Shown in pieces: positions 22,786 through 34,195 of a DNA stretch of 64,000 bases; within the stretch, counting starts at the first letter, position 1; every line of letters starts with the position of its first letter. Position numbers and translations under genes: made by a program. Under the pieces are notes generated by a model. That model was not told where the DNA came from. It made no database searches and was given only the letters and a program-made list of their open reading frames with translations. Origin of the DNA: Platycnemis pennipes (Eukaryota > Arthropoda > Insecta > Odonata > Platycnemididae); NCBI GenBank assembly GCA_933228895.1, contig OW121854.1, positions 58,074,609 to 58,138,608 of the forward strand. The letters are read 5' to 3'.

Positions 22786-22949
22786 CGAATAAATAAGCAA
22801 CACGCCAGGAAATATTTAATAAATACTGCAAGCATGTGACCGCATGATATATTATGCAGGGTTTGTCACCATCGAAGTAGTGGCAAGGTTGAATTTTAGG
22901 TGCTCTGCATGGTAAAGTTATATCGTACGTAAAACATAATCTCCTAACC
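22786..22949. other. Spacer
   Basis: Short stretch between an L-B tail and an hAT MITE. Its last 8 bases (tcctaacc, 22942-22949) are the left target duplication of the MITE. Confidence 0.6.
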
Positions 22950-23375
22950 CAGGGGTTCCCAAACTGGGGTGCGCGACCCCCCAGGGGGCGTGAAGACATG
23001 TCAGGGGGGGCGTGAGCGCGAGTCCAGTTAAAAATAAAAATCTCTAAGTAAATAAAATCCATACATTTCTTTAACTCATTTTATGTTGTAGATTTTTAAA
23101 ATCAACCTTGATGTTTAGAAAACTTAACAATCCACTACTATAAAACTCTTTTATAGCAAAAATATATAGCTTTTTGTCGATGTTTTTCTCTTAACAGTAT
23201 TTCTTAAAAATGAAACTAATAATGTTGTATTTCGTGATAGTAAAAATACATGTTTTGTATTCAATGTAATACTGGTTTTTTTTCACATGCCCACAAAATT
23301 TACTGTGAAGGGGGGTGTGGAAGGTTTCCATTTTAACAGGAGGGGGCGTAGAACAGAAAAGTTTGGGAACCCCTG
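22950..23375. mobile_element. hAT-type MITE with terminal inverted repeats
   Basis: The element starts CAGGGGTTCCCAAACT (22950) and ends with the exact 16-bp complement (23360-23375). The flanking 8-mers are tcctaacc (22942-22949) and ttctaacc (23376-23383), which differ at one base. An 8-bp duplication and CAGGGG-type ends are typical of hAT superfamily elements. Length is 426 bp with no transposase frame, so it is non-autonomous. Both sub-termini are G-rich (gggggcgtg motifs), a feature common to this widespread animal MITE type. Confidence 0.88.
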
Positions 23376-23383
23376 TTCTAACC

Positions 23384-26300
23384 CCTAGGAAGAGTACAAC
23401 AGTCGTGGCTGTACTGTGATTCGGAAGCACGACGTCTGGGTTGCGAAGTTGGTACTAAACCGGCCTGGTTATCGCGGCCGACAATTATCATTGTACAGTG
23501 GAGAATAAAAAAATCTAGTTCTAAACATTGGTGTGCATGTTAGTGAGTTCCCGAAATTCATAGAGAAAATCTATGAAACATTTCGTGATGGAGAGCTCAA
23601 TATGAATATGTCCAGTTAGACTAATCATCTTAAAGCCCAGGAGACATCGATTCAGAGTGCGTTGGGGAAAGCTCATAGAGTAGATGCTTCGGCGGTATGG
23701 TGCTCAGTGTGTGATAAACACCAGTTTCGACGCGATTGGTCTAATCTGATCACCCTGAAGCTGCAGTGTCCGAGAGGATTTAGTGCTGCAATTAACGGCT
23801 GGTTACCTACCTGAGTTGAGGTCCTCGCAAACTAACTGAAGCACAAACCAACTTAGCCCCGGATTCGTGTGAGTTATGTCTGTCGGCCATACAAGTGGTC
23901 TATGAAGCGCGAAAACATTCCATTGATAAACAGGTATTGATCTCCCCTGGCCGGGCATACGCAAGGGCTCAACTACGATCAACTCTTTTATTTTGTAAAT
24001 GATTGGAAAAGAAAAGCACCCGTTCTATCGCTTCAAAATTGTTCCCAAAGCATACTTTAGAAGTATACAATCCTTATGGATGATTCATCATTGATTTACC
24101 TTGAAAATTACTTTGCAGATATACGATGTATCATTCCTTCTATGGAAATTCCCGAGTTCTTACGGAATCCAAAAAAACCCATCTTAAAAAATATTCTCAA
24201 CAAAAGCGTACTATACATTAAATTTTGCCTGTGTTTCATTCATTTGTATAATTCCACTTTGACTTTTACTGTTAATCTCAATGATCAAATTTATATCATT
24301 ATTTGAAGTCTATTTCAAACAGACTGTAAATTTATTGACATCAGTCAAGCTGTAAACGAAGCTTCGGAATTTTAAAGGTAGTTCTTGATTTTTTAGAGCA
24401 ATTTTTGAATTAGCTATCAATTCAATGATTACATCAGAACGCAAGTATTTATAATGTATATATTTTATATAGCTTTCTGAATTATAACGGAAATATCTCT
24501 TTAAGTGGCCGAGAAAAATATTTGGCGAAAATTTATAGCTTACTTTTGTAGTATGAAATGATTAGCTACAATTACGTATTAATACGAGAATATGTACGTC
24601 GTACCCTCAATATTTTTCAGTTGAAATGTTCAGTTGAAAAGTATTAACTATGATGCCGTTTGAAGACCAACGAGTCCTCAGATTCAGGAGTGATTGAATG
24701 AAACAGAAAAAATAAAATTACTCGTACCCTCCGAAGAAATATTTTTTGTGTGCAGCTAGAGTAACCGATATAAAAATAGCTTCTGTTAACGTAAAGAAAG
24801 ATGTTCTTGCAACCCATGCCAAACGCCCGAGGAGAAGGCGCCTCGGAGAATTGAGAAACACCTCCTAGTTGAATGTTGCTGTCACCCACGCCGCGAAAGA
24901 AGCGCCTAATCCTTCCAGAAGCACCTTCGGTAAACCGCCGAATTTCGGTCATCAGGAGCAGGAAGTGGAGGCTGTCTGATTGGGGGAAGGGATTTATTTT
25001 TGATGGTCCTGTGGGGAGTCAAAAGGGTACGGCGTTTCAGCGGAGAGCGAGTTGGCTAATCCTTCGGCCCTTCAGCCTTGTCACGGACTCGAGGCTTGCT
25101 TCCTCCTCCAAAAGCCCTTCGCTCTAAATGTACTTCCGGTCAACGCCCTGAAGGCTTCCCTACGACCTACTCCTCCCTCCTCCTCTCCTCCCTCCTCCTC
25201 CCCACGCCCCCTGCTGGTGGAGGCACAGAATCATAATAACCGCCCCCCTCCTCTCCCGTTCGTCAGCTTTCCATTATATATTTTCTGCACTGTTTCACAT
25301 AACCGCTCCGCGTTCACCTCTCAGCTTCAGATAAATTTCTGTAGCTTCACACATGTTTATTGCTAAGTTTAATATTTCATCTCATCAATTCGTAGTTTTT
25401 GGCATTCCTGGAACGTCATAATCAGCTCAATAATGATTCGGTCCTGCAACCCGAAGGCTGCGCTTTCTCTTATTGTCGTGCGCTTGGAAATTATGTTTCG
25501 GCCATTAGAAAGATACATAGCGCTCAAATTTGTTCATGACACAAATAGAATTATTATAGCCTCATGCTACATATGTAGATCCGATCGCACGAACGAGTAA
25601 AAATTGGAGAGAAAAACTTTAAATAGTATTTATGCACAAAGTTTATTTACACCATTGACCAAGGTTTCAGCGGAACACTCATATTTACTTAAAAATGACG
25701 GTGATCTGTTGGAATTTTGGTCGGTGGTTTGAATAAAACGTTTGGATATATACTTTTGAAAGTTTTTCTTACCTGAATACAAATAAATGGTTCTACCCTG
25801 TGAAGCCTGAAAGCATGTGTTTTAACACAATTAAAATTCGCACATATACCTATTTCTTTTTATCTAGGTTTATAAGTCCATTCTTCCCTCGTCCCATTCG
25901 CGATTACAACAAAAGAATAGTGACTACAATTCAACCTGTATATAGCAATGACTTTTGGAATGTGAAAATAAATAGGTAATCGAAGGCTGGTGTTCTAATA
26001 ACCGACGCTGCATGACCTTGTGACGGCTCGCGGAGCACCTATTGTGCAGATGTGGATGTGGAGTGGTAGTAGTCGTTGATCGGATGAGCTGATTGCCAAC
26101 TGATCATGATATGATATCAGACATGCCTGTGTTTGAAGAAAATAGGTGGCAGTAAGCCTGAATAAAAGTGTTGAGCAAAGATATGTTACTGGGATAGTGA
26201 TTAGGACTGTGGTACGTGTGGGTTCAAAGCCTTAATTTTGGCTATTTGATGATAAGAATAGATCGGGAAAAATTAATATTTAGATTAAGATGAAGGCAAT

Positions 26301-28794
26301 AGAATGAAACTAAAGGAATATGAAGCGATAACAACTGAAGAAGTGGCTTAGTGACTCTTTAATTAGGTGTCCCAATGACTATTAGTGATCTATCGGTTAA
26401 GGTAGGTTTATTTGGGACTGGATGCTAATCAGTTGGAGTTGTTCCACCCCTTACGATGCATAACTCTTTTATTCGTACATAGCCTGATATATTCATATTT
26501 TAAACTACGTTTTTCTTTGACACTCGCTCTTTGTCCTTCAATAGATCTGCACAGTATTAACAGGGTCGTATACTTCAACGTTGAAAAGCATTCACATGTT
26601 ACAGTTTTTATGATTTTGCCAACATTTCAAATCAACAATTCAGTTATCTCATTCCTAATGTTTACAATAGGGTCTGGTTTTATATGATCTATAACTGCCT
26701 AAATGTTTGGTTGTATATTTTCTGAACTAACTTTGAATGGATTAGAGTGCTTCTTTTTTTCTTCTCTTAGAATCGGACATTGTGGTGACCGAAGTTTTGC
26801 CTGAACTCGCATTTTCGGATACTTCAGCAATTTAATCTAAACTATTTTATTTTCGTGTGTATCTATATTGCTCGTAAAATTTCGATTTTTAATTTTATTT
26901 TAGCATAGTTTTCATATTAGCTATCTGCGTCTACCGCTGAAGGCAATGCGTGTATAATTGTGAGTTCAAGACATTAGTGTCATCGCATGGGAGATTTAAT
27001 TGTAGGCATTAAAGGGTATTTACGGCATTGCATTTATCCTCTTTGTTTCTTTTCGTGACTACTCATGTTTTCAGGACACAGGCTCACTTAAATGAATTAT
27101 ATTGCTCGTGAACACGCATCTGCATTGCAAAAACAGCACCCAATTAATTATCTCTTGGATTATTTCACGCACCCGCGGGTGGTACGTTCCATAAATGCCC
27201 TTCTCCCCAAATTTATGAGTCTGCATCCTCCAGGCACCATACTGTAATGCCTCGAATAATTTAGTTTTCCTTTCTCGAGAATATTCTTAGTGTTATTGAT
27301 GATTTTAGCGCGGTGGGATCCGATTAATCGGGATGTTATTCAAGCTCACGAGGTAGGAATTTTTATCCCGGCCGGTCCATCGGCGATTTTATGGGATTTA
27401 CTGCGTAGAGATGAATTCCACGTCGGCTTGCCCTTGGCTAACTTTAATACTTTTTCGCCAACTGTGGGAACGCCTTGTAGATTTCACTGATAGGAAGTGG
27501 AAGCTGCAATGTGTTAAATAGAAATTATGCTGTATTAGTGGGGGTAAAGAGTGTATGTCTTCTCTCTGATCTAAGTGGGAATCAAGGAAAAAGGTCGCAA
27601 GTAAATTTATTTCTTCTTCAAATTCTCCTAAATTATAGAAAGGGGTTCCGTAGGCTGTACCCGTCCAAGCTTTAAGTTGATGGATTTTGGGCAGAACAAT
27701 CTTTCAATTTTCTCCTTTATTTCCTTTCCCCATCATATCTCGTAGACTTGACTGTTGATGTGGTAAGTGAGCTCAGAAATAAAAGCTATAAAACGGTTGA
27801 TGTACTTAAAACTGATAAAATTTGACTTGGATAAATTTTGACTCGGCATTCAGATAGCTCTGAGGACGGAAAACAAGTGGTTTTCTAAGACGTCAGCGAA
27901 GATGTAGGCATTGACCAAGTGGAAGACCCGAGAAACCTTCACGCAACTAGTACGCTGAGAAAACAACAAATCATTACGAACCTGAATTTATGATTTTTTT
28001 GTTGGTTTTACCAAACATTTATTTCAAGGCATGAAGCTTGTTACCTATAGTTAGAAGGTAATGTGTTCTCGTGAAGTTTATTCATTTGCGGTGGTGGTCA
28101 CTCAAACATATTTCCCCACATAGTTATCCATTTTTCCTATTTTCTACTTTGCCTTGCGTTTTTATAGCAGCTTACGAATTGTGTGTTTCTCATCGTTCTT
28201 TGGACAAAGGTTTCAGCTTTACTATGCAATAATAGATAGGTGAATATTGCGACATGGAGATGTTAGTTGTATTCCAATTTTTGCTTGCAAATAACTTAAT
28301 GTCCATGTAAATAACGTGGATATGGATTAGAGTGTATAAAGTGCGTTGGACATAAAGGTGGACGGATAGAATGAACCTGATTTAAAATACTGCCCGCCCC
28401 AATCATGTTTTATACTTCTTTTGGTTATGGTTGGGAAATAAAAAATAATGCAAGTGTAAATTTGGAGAATGCAGAGTGTATGGATACTATAGTTACCAAC
28501 GCACTATGGTGTTGTATGCAACTGATAGTTGAAATTTTAAGTAGCCGGAGAAACACTCCATAAAAATCTACCCTATCCGGTATAAATCTATCGATAAAAA
28601 ACTACCCTGAAACCTGAGCCAGGCTTAATTTCGAGGACATTTTTTTATCCATCATGGATAAAATTAGAACGAATTAAAAATAGAAGACGTTGAAAGTAAG
28701 GGAGTGCCAGTAAAAATCAGAATTGAAATAAAGTATTTTCTCACTTTATGCATAAAATCCACCTCAACCGGTAGAGCACTAATAATACGAGTAT
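23384..28794. other. Unassigned DNA with scattered weak repeat traces
   Basis: No gene supported. A CTCC-rich tract (about 25165-25210) sits in a GC-richer block at 24.87-25.31 kb. At 26195-26245 an A/B-box-like pair (gtgattaggactg, gggttcaaagcc) hints at a degenerate SINE. Short strings resembling L-B tails occur at 26394-26412 (minus), 28560-28585 and 28755-28778 (plus). Region 23.4-24.0 kb is GC-richer than its surroundings but has no open frame or recognisable domain. Confidence 0.4.
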
Positions 28795-28932
28795 ATCATC
28801 ATCATCAGATTCCTGGGATTGGTTTGACGCAGCTCCCCACTGATTTATACTATCAGCTTATCTCTTTATATTTACGTATTTCTCCTCTTACATTTCCTTC
28901 ATCACTTGTTCCCTGTATCTCATACGATAAAG
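28795..28932 (-). mobile_element. LINE family L-A, short 3' end copy
   Basis: Plus-strand sequence begins (atc)n, then ggattggtttgacgcagctc, then the conserved block to the tcatacgata-like string. It carries only about 140 bp of the L-A 3' end, with no tcaatcctagg spacer as in other copies. A second L-A copy of the same orientation starts only about 80 bp downstream. Confidence 0.7.
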
Positions 28933-29010
28933 TAAATGACTGGTTTATTGCATAAGCAAAAAGCTCATAAGCTTGAAAGTTATGCTTGAATTTGAGAAGT
29001 GCAAAATATC

Positions 29011-29186
29011 TTCATCATCATCGGTCAATAATCCTAGGATTTATTTGACGTAGCCCTCCACTCAATTCTTCTATCGGCCAATCTCTTCATATTGACGTAA
29101 TTCCTCTCTTTTACGTCCTTCATAACCAGTTCCATACATCTAATACGAGGCCTGCCTTTCCTATTTTCTTAGTTCACTTTTCCTAA
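29011..29186 (-). mobile_element. LINE family L-A, second nearby 3' end copy
   Basis: It begins tcatcatcatcggtcaataa and continues through the conserved blocks (gacgtagccctccac, tctatcggccaatc, acgaggcctgcctttcc). About 176 bp remain. It is in the same orientation as, and close to, the previous copy. The two could be independent insertions, a split copy, or a local duplication. Their sequences differ enough that a very recent duplication is unlikely. Confidence 0.7.
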
Positions 29187-31334
29187 ATATATATTATAAT
29201 AATAATAAGAAACTTACATAATTGGAGTTACGGTGCGGCATGAGTGAAAATTTACAGTTGCGTGAGCCTCGAATCGTTACGTTCAACTACGACGTCTATT
29301 CCACCTCGGCTCGATTTCACGTGTGAACTAATTACCGCGGATGGAGTGGTGGGGAAGGGTCACAACTCTACAACTCTTCCTCTCTCTGTCGAGGCCAGAC
29401 CGAAGGAAATGACGCAGGCTGGGCGGTACTACGGCTGGCTCTTGAGTGCGGTAGTGTTGAGGGATGCTCGTAAGGAGAGAGAGAGAGAGAGGAAAGGTCC
29501 ATGCTCCTCTCCGCCGCGCCTAATGAAATTCTCCCCCGCCATCTCCCGACGAATAGTGGGACTAGGTGTGCTTGCGTCGCCCTTGGTGGAATTGAGGCGC
29601 GGAAGATTAAAAAACGCGGCGGTGTGTTAAAAGGGGGCTGGGTGAGGGTTTGGTCCGGAGGAAACCGAGCGGCTTTGGAGGAAAGATGGTGGAAAGTGGA
29701 GGGAAGAGAATAGCTGGGGTCTGGGTAGAAGTGAAAGTGAAAGGTGAGAGTACAAATGAACGGCCCCGGCTGTGGGTCGCTTGATTCTGAAATATGTTGC
29801 GAGTGCATGAGATTAGACCTAATTAAATGGTGCCGAGATGGAAAGTCATTGGAGGTGTCCGTATCGAAAGCCTAATGAGCCCCGTGAAGTAGTGCAGTAC
29901 AATTTTATTCATGCATTAGTCACGTTTTAAACGGACCAGAGTTCGTCTTCAAGTTTTCACGAGTGAGGCTGCATGATATTTCAAGATGAAGACTTACATC
30001 TTTAGCTACATAATACCCTGCAAGCCACCGTAAAAGTGTATGGCGGGAGTTGATTCTTCACCAGACATGCTCTACCTCTCAGCCATTAAGAAAATTAATA
30101 GCTATATTTTAGTTAAATTATAACAATTAAAAAAGATTCGGAAATTAAAGTAAGTATACATAAACGTGCTGTTGGTTGGGTTAAGTAAAAGTGTATATCC
30201 CAACATACAACTGTCTAGGTTCAGGTCTAGGTTAATCTATCATTCAACGTGTGAATATATGGTTGAATATGTTCACATTTATGTTTAACTCTAATTGTAC
30301 GAGGAAAGAACAATATCTTAATCCGTCGGTTCTGCAATCGATTTCCCTAATTTTATGTTTATCGCACAATCACCATAGCATGTCGTAGTTCGTGTAATGT
30401 TTTTAACGTCATCGTTTAAAATATAGTATTGTAAAATAATTGAGAGATTTCCCACCTATATCCCACCGACTATGGGAAGTAAATTATCTTTTCTTCAATA
30501 GGATATTTTAAGAGACGTAGTCCGCCCTCTTCATTTCATTTATTATCCATAAATACACATGTAATTATTACACTCTATACTTCTCAACAGGCAGAGGTAT
30601 GTGAGACTCGGGAAGAGCATAGCGTTCGTAAAGGAGGCCTAGAAGTAGAAACATTATGGCAGCAACCATTAGGAAAATTTAAATAAAAATTAGGTAAACG
30701 GTTTGACATCTGTAAAGACGTTTATTGTTCCTTCCTTCTTCAGAATAAAGCTTTTACTGAAGAAGGAGGCAAAACAGTATTTTGTGCGAGAAAAGAGGGC
30801 ATGAGGTGGTGAACAGAAATACGGCAAAGAAATAATATAATGAAAGAGAACCGTTGAATGAATGAATGAAAACCTGGTTAGGAGAATTCCAAGTTCAAAA
30901 TGCATTAATGTGTAAAAAATCAGTCAAATACCAACTCTGACATGGCTGTTAATGTTTGCTATTATTTTAAGTTTTGATTATATAATGCGATGCAATAATA
31001 GCTGTTGAGACACTTAAAACTGAATTTTACAACTACTTCCTGTGAAGAGAAAGATAATTGAAGCATGGGAGATGTCAAGGGAAAGAATAAAGTTAAATAT
31101 TGTGGGAGTATTTAGTCAGAACCTATTCCATACATGTGGATAATAAATAATACTGACATACTTGGTTTACGAATCCGGGACTGTTTTTCACTCTTTGAAT
31201 CAATTTACATCCTTTGAGCAGTCATTTATGAGTGGTACGAATCCAGTATGATGGTTTATTCATACGCGGATTGTATTGACTATCTATTTCAGTAAAGAAA
31301 AAACAATGATGGCATGTGTATTAGGAGCATCAAA
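29187..31334. other. GC-rich block with (GA)n, then AT-rich DNA
   Basis: The 29.24-29.75 kb part is GC-rich and contains a (GA)n microsatellite at about 29476-29492. It has opposite-strand frames of 128-146 codons but no recognisable domain or codon-level conservation that I can judge. The rest is AT-rich with no feature. Confidence 0.45.
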
Positions 31335-31570
31335 TATTGGATTGTGCAGTTGGTTAATATAGTAAGGTTCTTAACAATAAGATGGAAAAAATTAAATTCC
31401 TCCAGCATCTTGGCCTTGGGTTCATATCCGGCCTCGGGCTTAGACGTTGTGGATCCTCGAGATGTGTTTTATTTAGAGGATACGGTTCCGTATGGTCCTG
31501 TGTGAAAAAATATTTAGCCCAATTATATGGTAACCGAATTGAGATATTATGCGCTGCGTTGGTCTGTAAA
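31335..31570 (+). mobile_element. Degenerate tRNA-derived SINE
   Basis: An A-box-like gtgcagttggttaatatagt (31344) and a B-box-like gggttcatatccggcc (31418) are present in order, but farther apart than in a tRNA, suggesting an insertion in the head. The body continues to about 31560. Similar heads occur at 40.0 and 63.5 kb. Assignment rests on box order only. Confidence 0.4.
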
Positions 31571-32394
31571 AATTTCACGGCTGTCGGCTCCACTTTTTCA
31601 CGGCTCTTTTGATGCGTTACGCGTAAATTTCCATCGTTTCTCGTGAGGTCGCCTGGTGTAATTTGACGGGAATGCTGAAAAGGGAGTGTGGATGGCTGTG
31701 AGACATGAGTGGAAAGCGGAGGACAAGGGAAGAGATAAGGACGGGCCCCTCGCGTGCGGACGGCGAAGGGCGACCCGGGTCTCTTTCCCACGCTCGGACC
31801 GAGTGGCCTGTCGGTTCGATGGACGGGGGCCCAGAATTAATTCACGGTCGCCGTACGCGTCTGACACCGAAATTATTCCATCCGCCCCCGGCTCGCCCAG
31901 TCCACGGCCGCAACAGAGGCATCTCATTATTACGGAGTTGGAGGAGAGTGTTTAGGGGGAGAGGAAATGGTACCGTCTATTCTTGCAACCCGCATGACTC
32001 CACTCTGTTGCGGGCGGAGGCATTCCCAGGATGACTATCCAAGATTCAATTCCAGGCAGCAGGGAGACGGCCTTCATCCCATTAACTTTCTGGGGGGCTA
32101 TGAGGGGTCTGGTTGACAAGAGCGAGGTTACGGTCAACTCCCTTGAGTCTCTAGCTTTCCCTCGGGATGGGTGTCGTTTGATAGCAAAGAACCTCTTTTG
32201 TGAAGACGCGATGCCGTCTCTAGCAAGTGACCGCCCTTTGGTGAGTCATGCTATCTCATTGCACGGTAAGTAAGCAAAGTGAAAGTGCCTAGATAGTTTG
32301 GTAAAGTTTGGGATGTCAAGATATGATGAACCTTATAACAATTTGATAAACGCCGCCCTTGTGAGAAAGGCTTTTGCGATATGAATGTAAGCTT
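31571..32394. other. GC-rich, CpG-containing block
   Basis: The 31.6-32.27 kb segment is notably GC-rich, with overlapping frames on both strands (up to 145 codons). None contains a domain I recognise. Such blocks could be a 5' exon or promoter of an unseen gene, but no splice-consistent exon series is evident. Confidence 0.4.
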
Positions 32395-32560
32395 GGGTGG
32401 CTTAACTGGTAGAGTACCTGGCCGGAAATCAGTGGTTCCGGGTTCGAATCCCGGTCAAGGTGGGTTTTTTCCTTGTGTAGATTCATCTAATGTGCACTTC
32501 AGCGAGTGACTCCGCAAAAGTATTTGCGACTAGTTCGCAATCCTTGCATATGAAAGTATG
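32395..32560 (+). mobile_element. tRNA-derived SINE with near-complete cloverleaf
   Basis: The head at about 32389-32459 contains TGGCTTAACTGG (A-box) and GGTTCGAATCC (B-box). It can fold into a cloverleaf: T-stem CCGGG/CCCGG perfect, D-stem four pairs counting wobble, anticodon stem four of five, acceptor six of seven counting wobble pairs. The anticodon position reads GGA, but position 33 is C instead of T. A T-run and a body follow directly. The C33, the wobble-rich acceptor and the attached body make a SINE more likely than a working tRNA gene. Confidence 0.65.
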
Positions 32561-33499
32561 TCACTTTAATGTAAGTGCTTTGTTTGTTTAATATTGATGA
32601 CGTCGTTTCTGTTTCATTTTGCGACCACCAAATGTATTACAAATTTAATCTTTTACCTTTTTTCCCTGCGAATAAATTGTTTTTGCTGAAGATGCCCAAG
32701 ATTTTCCTCCTCTTACTGTAATGTATGTATAGGTAAGCAATCTTTTTATATTGCACCGCTAAAAGTTCAGTGTGGATAATTTCACTTCTTTATCTATTGT
32801 CACAATCTTGCAAGAGTAAATTTTGTTATGTGCATAAATTTTCCAATGTATAAACATATATTCGCATTTCACTGTACTTTCCATCGGGTTCGACGAAGTT
32901 AGATGAGTAATAATTTCTGGAGCGCCTAAATAATTGACACTCTCCTACGCAAGCCTTCCACTTTTGTTGAACTTATTACTTTTTGTAAGCTTTTCTTCCT
33001 TCCCGTTCCAATTTGCATTGATATATTTTTCTCACAACGGTAATTGTAACATTAAACCTACCCTTTCTTAATGGTGTTTTTCCTTTTTTCAGGTAAGGAT
33101 GAGCTTCACCCGCTTCGTAGCTTCTTTGATTTATCCCAAGTGCTTCTCAGGGGTGAGTTTTATTGTTTCCTTTTCGTTTGGCTGTCAACGTTTCGTCTTT
33201 CCCGTTGAACAACTGTAACACGACTGTTTTCACATCCTATCGCTTTTGTTTTTATTCCGGAGCAATTACCTCTTTACTTATATTACTGCGTAAGTTTAGG
33301 ATTTTTAATGCTTATGGAAAGGCTATATCGAGTAAAGTTGGCAAAATTGCGCATGAGTTTGAACTCATTAATATTTAATTTAAGAGAGCTGGATAGCCGT
33401 TTATTTTTATATGTCTAGTACTTCGTTTTTTTTTTATTTTAAAGATATGCATCAAGCAATAGCGATAAATCATCGGTGGCACACAATTATTATTATAAG
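32561..33499. other. Unassigned AT-rich DNA
   Basis: No gene seen. The string tgtttgtttaatattgatga (32581) recurs with few changes near 34210, so this may be part of a dispersed repeat. Confidence 0.45.
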
Positions 33500-34195
33500 T
33501 ATTCTACCGGTGAGGGTAGGTTTAAATGGACATTTAATTCTTCCCATCCCCTAAATAAAGCCCACGTTTCCGCCCCACATAGTGAACGCTCCATATTAAA
33601 CTTTTCACTAGGCTTTTCTTCGCTTCCCTCTCAACGCCCCTGTCATTAGCTCACGCCTACGAGTAAAAGCTTCTTTTGTCAATGCAGTTCTCCTTCTCAC
33701 TTCAATGTTGCTATACCCTTTTTCTTCCAACACACTACCTAGATAGCTAAATTGCTCTACCTGCTCTAGCTTCTGACCTCCTACAATTATAGTTATACTG
33801 GCCCTTTTTGTTCTTGAAAACCGCATTACTTTCGTTATCTTCTGGATTTTCTTCATCCCGTATCTTTTGCACTGTCCCTGCAACGCATCCAGCATTTTTT
33901 GCAAGCCACGGGCTGACTTGACTGGCTTACTAGCGCTTGGTCATCCGCAAACCTCACTGATTTTATCAATTTCCCCTCGACCTTCACTCCAGCCTCCAGC
34001 TCATCCCAAGCCTCTCTCACCATTTCCTCCGAGTATATGTTGAAAAGTACCGGCGATAACGGACAGCCCTGCCTAACTCCCCTCCCTATTGTTGGCACAC
34101 AATAGCAGTTAAAAAATAAATGCTTCTTCATGCCCTTCTTCGAATCGGAAAAGTTTCTATAGTTTCTGAGAGATCTTAGCTGCAACTCGTGGATA
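33500..34195 (-). mobile_element. LINE family L-B with RT core, internally deleted
   Basis: The minus-strand element runs from about 34195 (5' truncated, within the RT fingers/palm) through the RT catalytic region to an ALYGAETW-equivalent segment. It then jumps directly into the 3' tail (gggaagaattaaatg, then ccggtagaat near 33505). The roughly 300-bp C-terminal region present in the copies at 19.6 and 22.5 kb is missing, indicating an internal deletion. A frameshift splits the RT near 33.88 kb. It cannot encode an active protein. Confidence 0.78.
33608..34185 (-). pseudogene. Non-LTR reverse transcriptase fragment, frameshifted
   Basis: The first frame (34185 to 33853) contains TIGRGVRQGCPLSPVLFNIY (residues 32-51) and the catalytic FADD box (79-82, VRFADDQAL), which are hallmarks of a non-LTR RT palm. 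After a frameshift near 33890 the second frame (33904 to 33608) continues with KMLDALQGQCKRYGMKKI and a YLGSVLEEKGYSNIEVRRR segment (about residues 54-72), which sits just beyond the RT palm in related elements. The N-terminal endonuclease and RT fingers are absent. The exact clade is undetermined. Confidence 0.8.

Noticed and set aside
32389..32459. Functional tRNA gene with anticodon GGA
   Set aside because: A cloverleaf is possible, but position 33 is C, the acceptor depends on wobble pairs with one mismatch, a GGA (Ser) anticodon does not fit a short variable arm, and a SINE body is attached.
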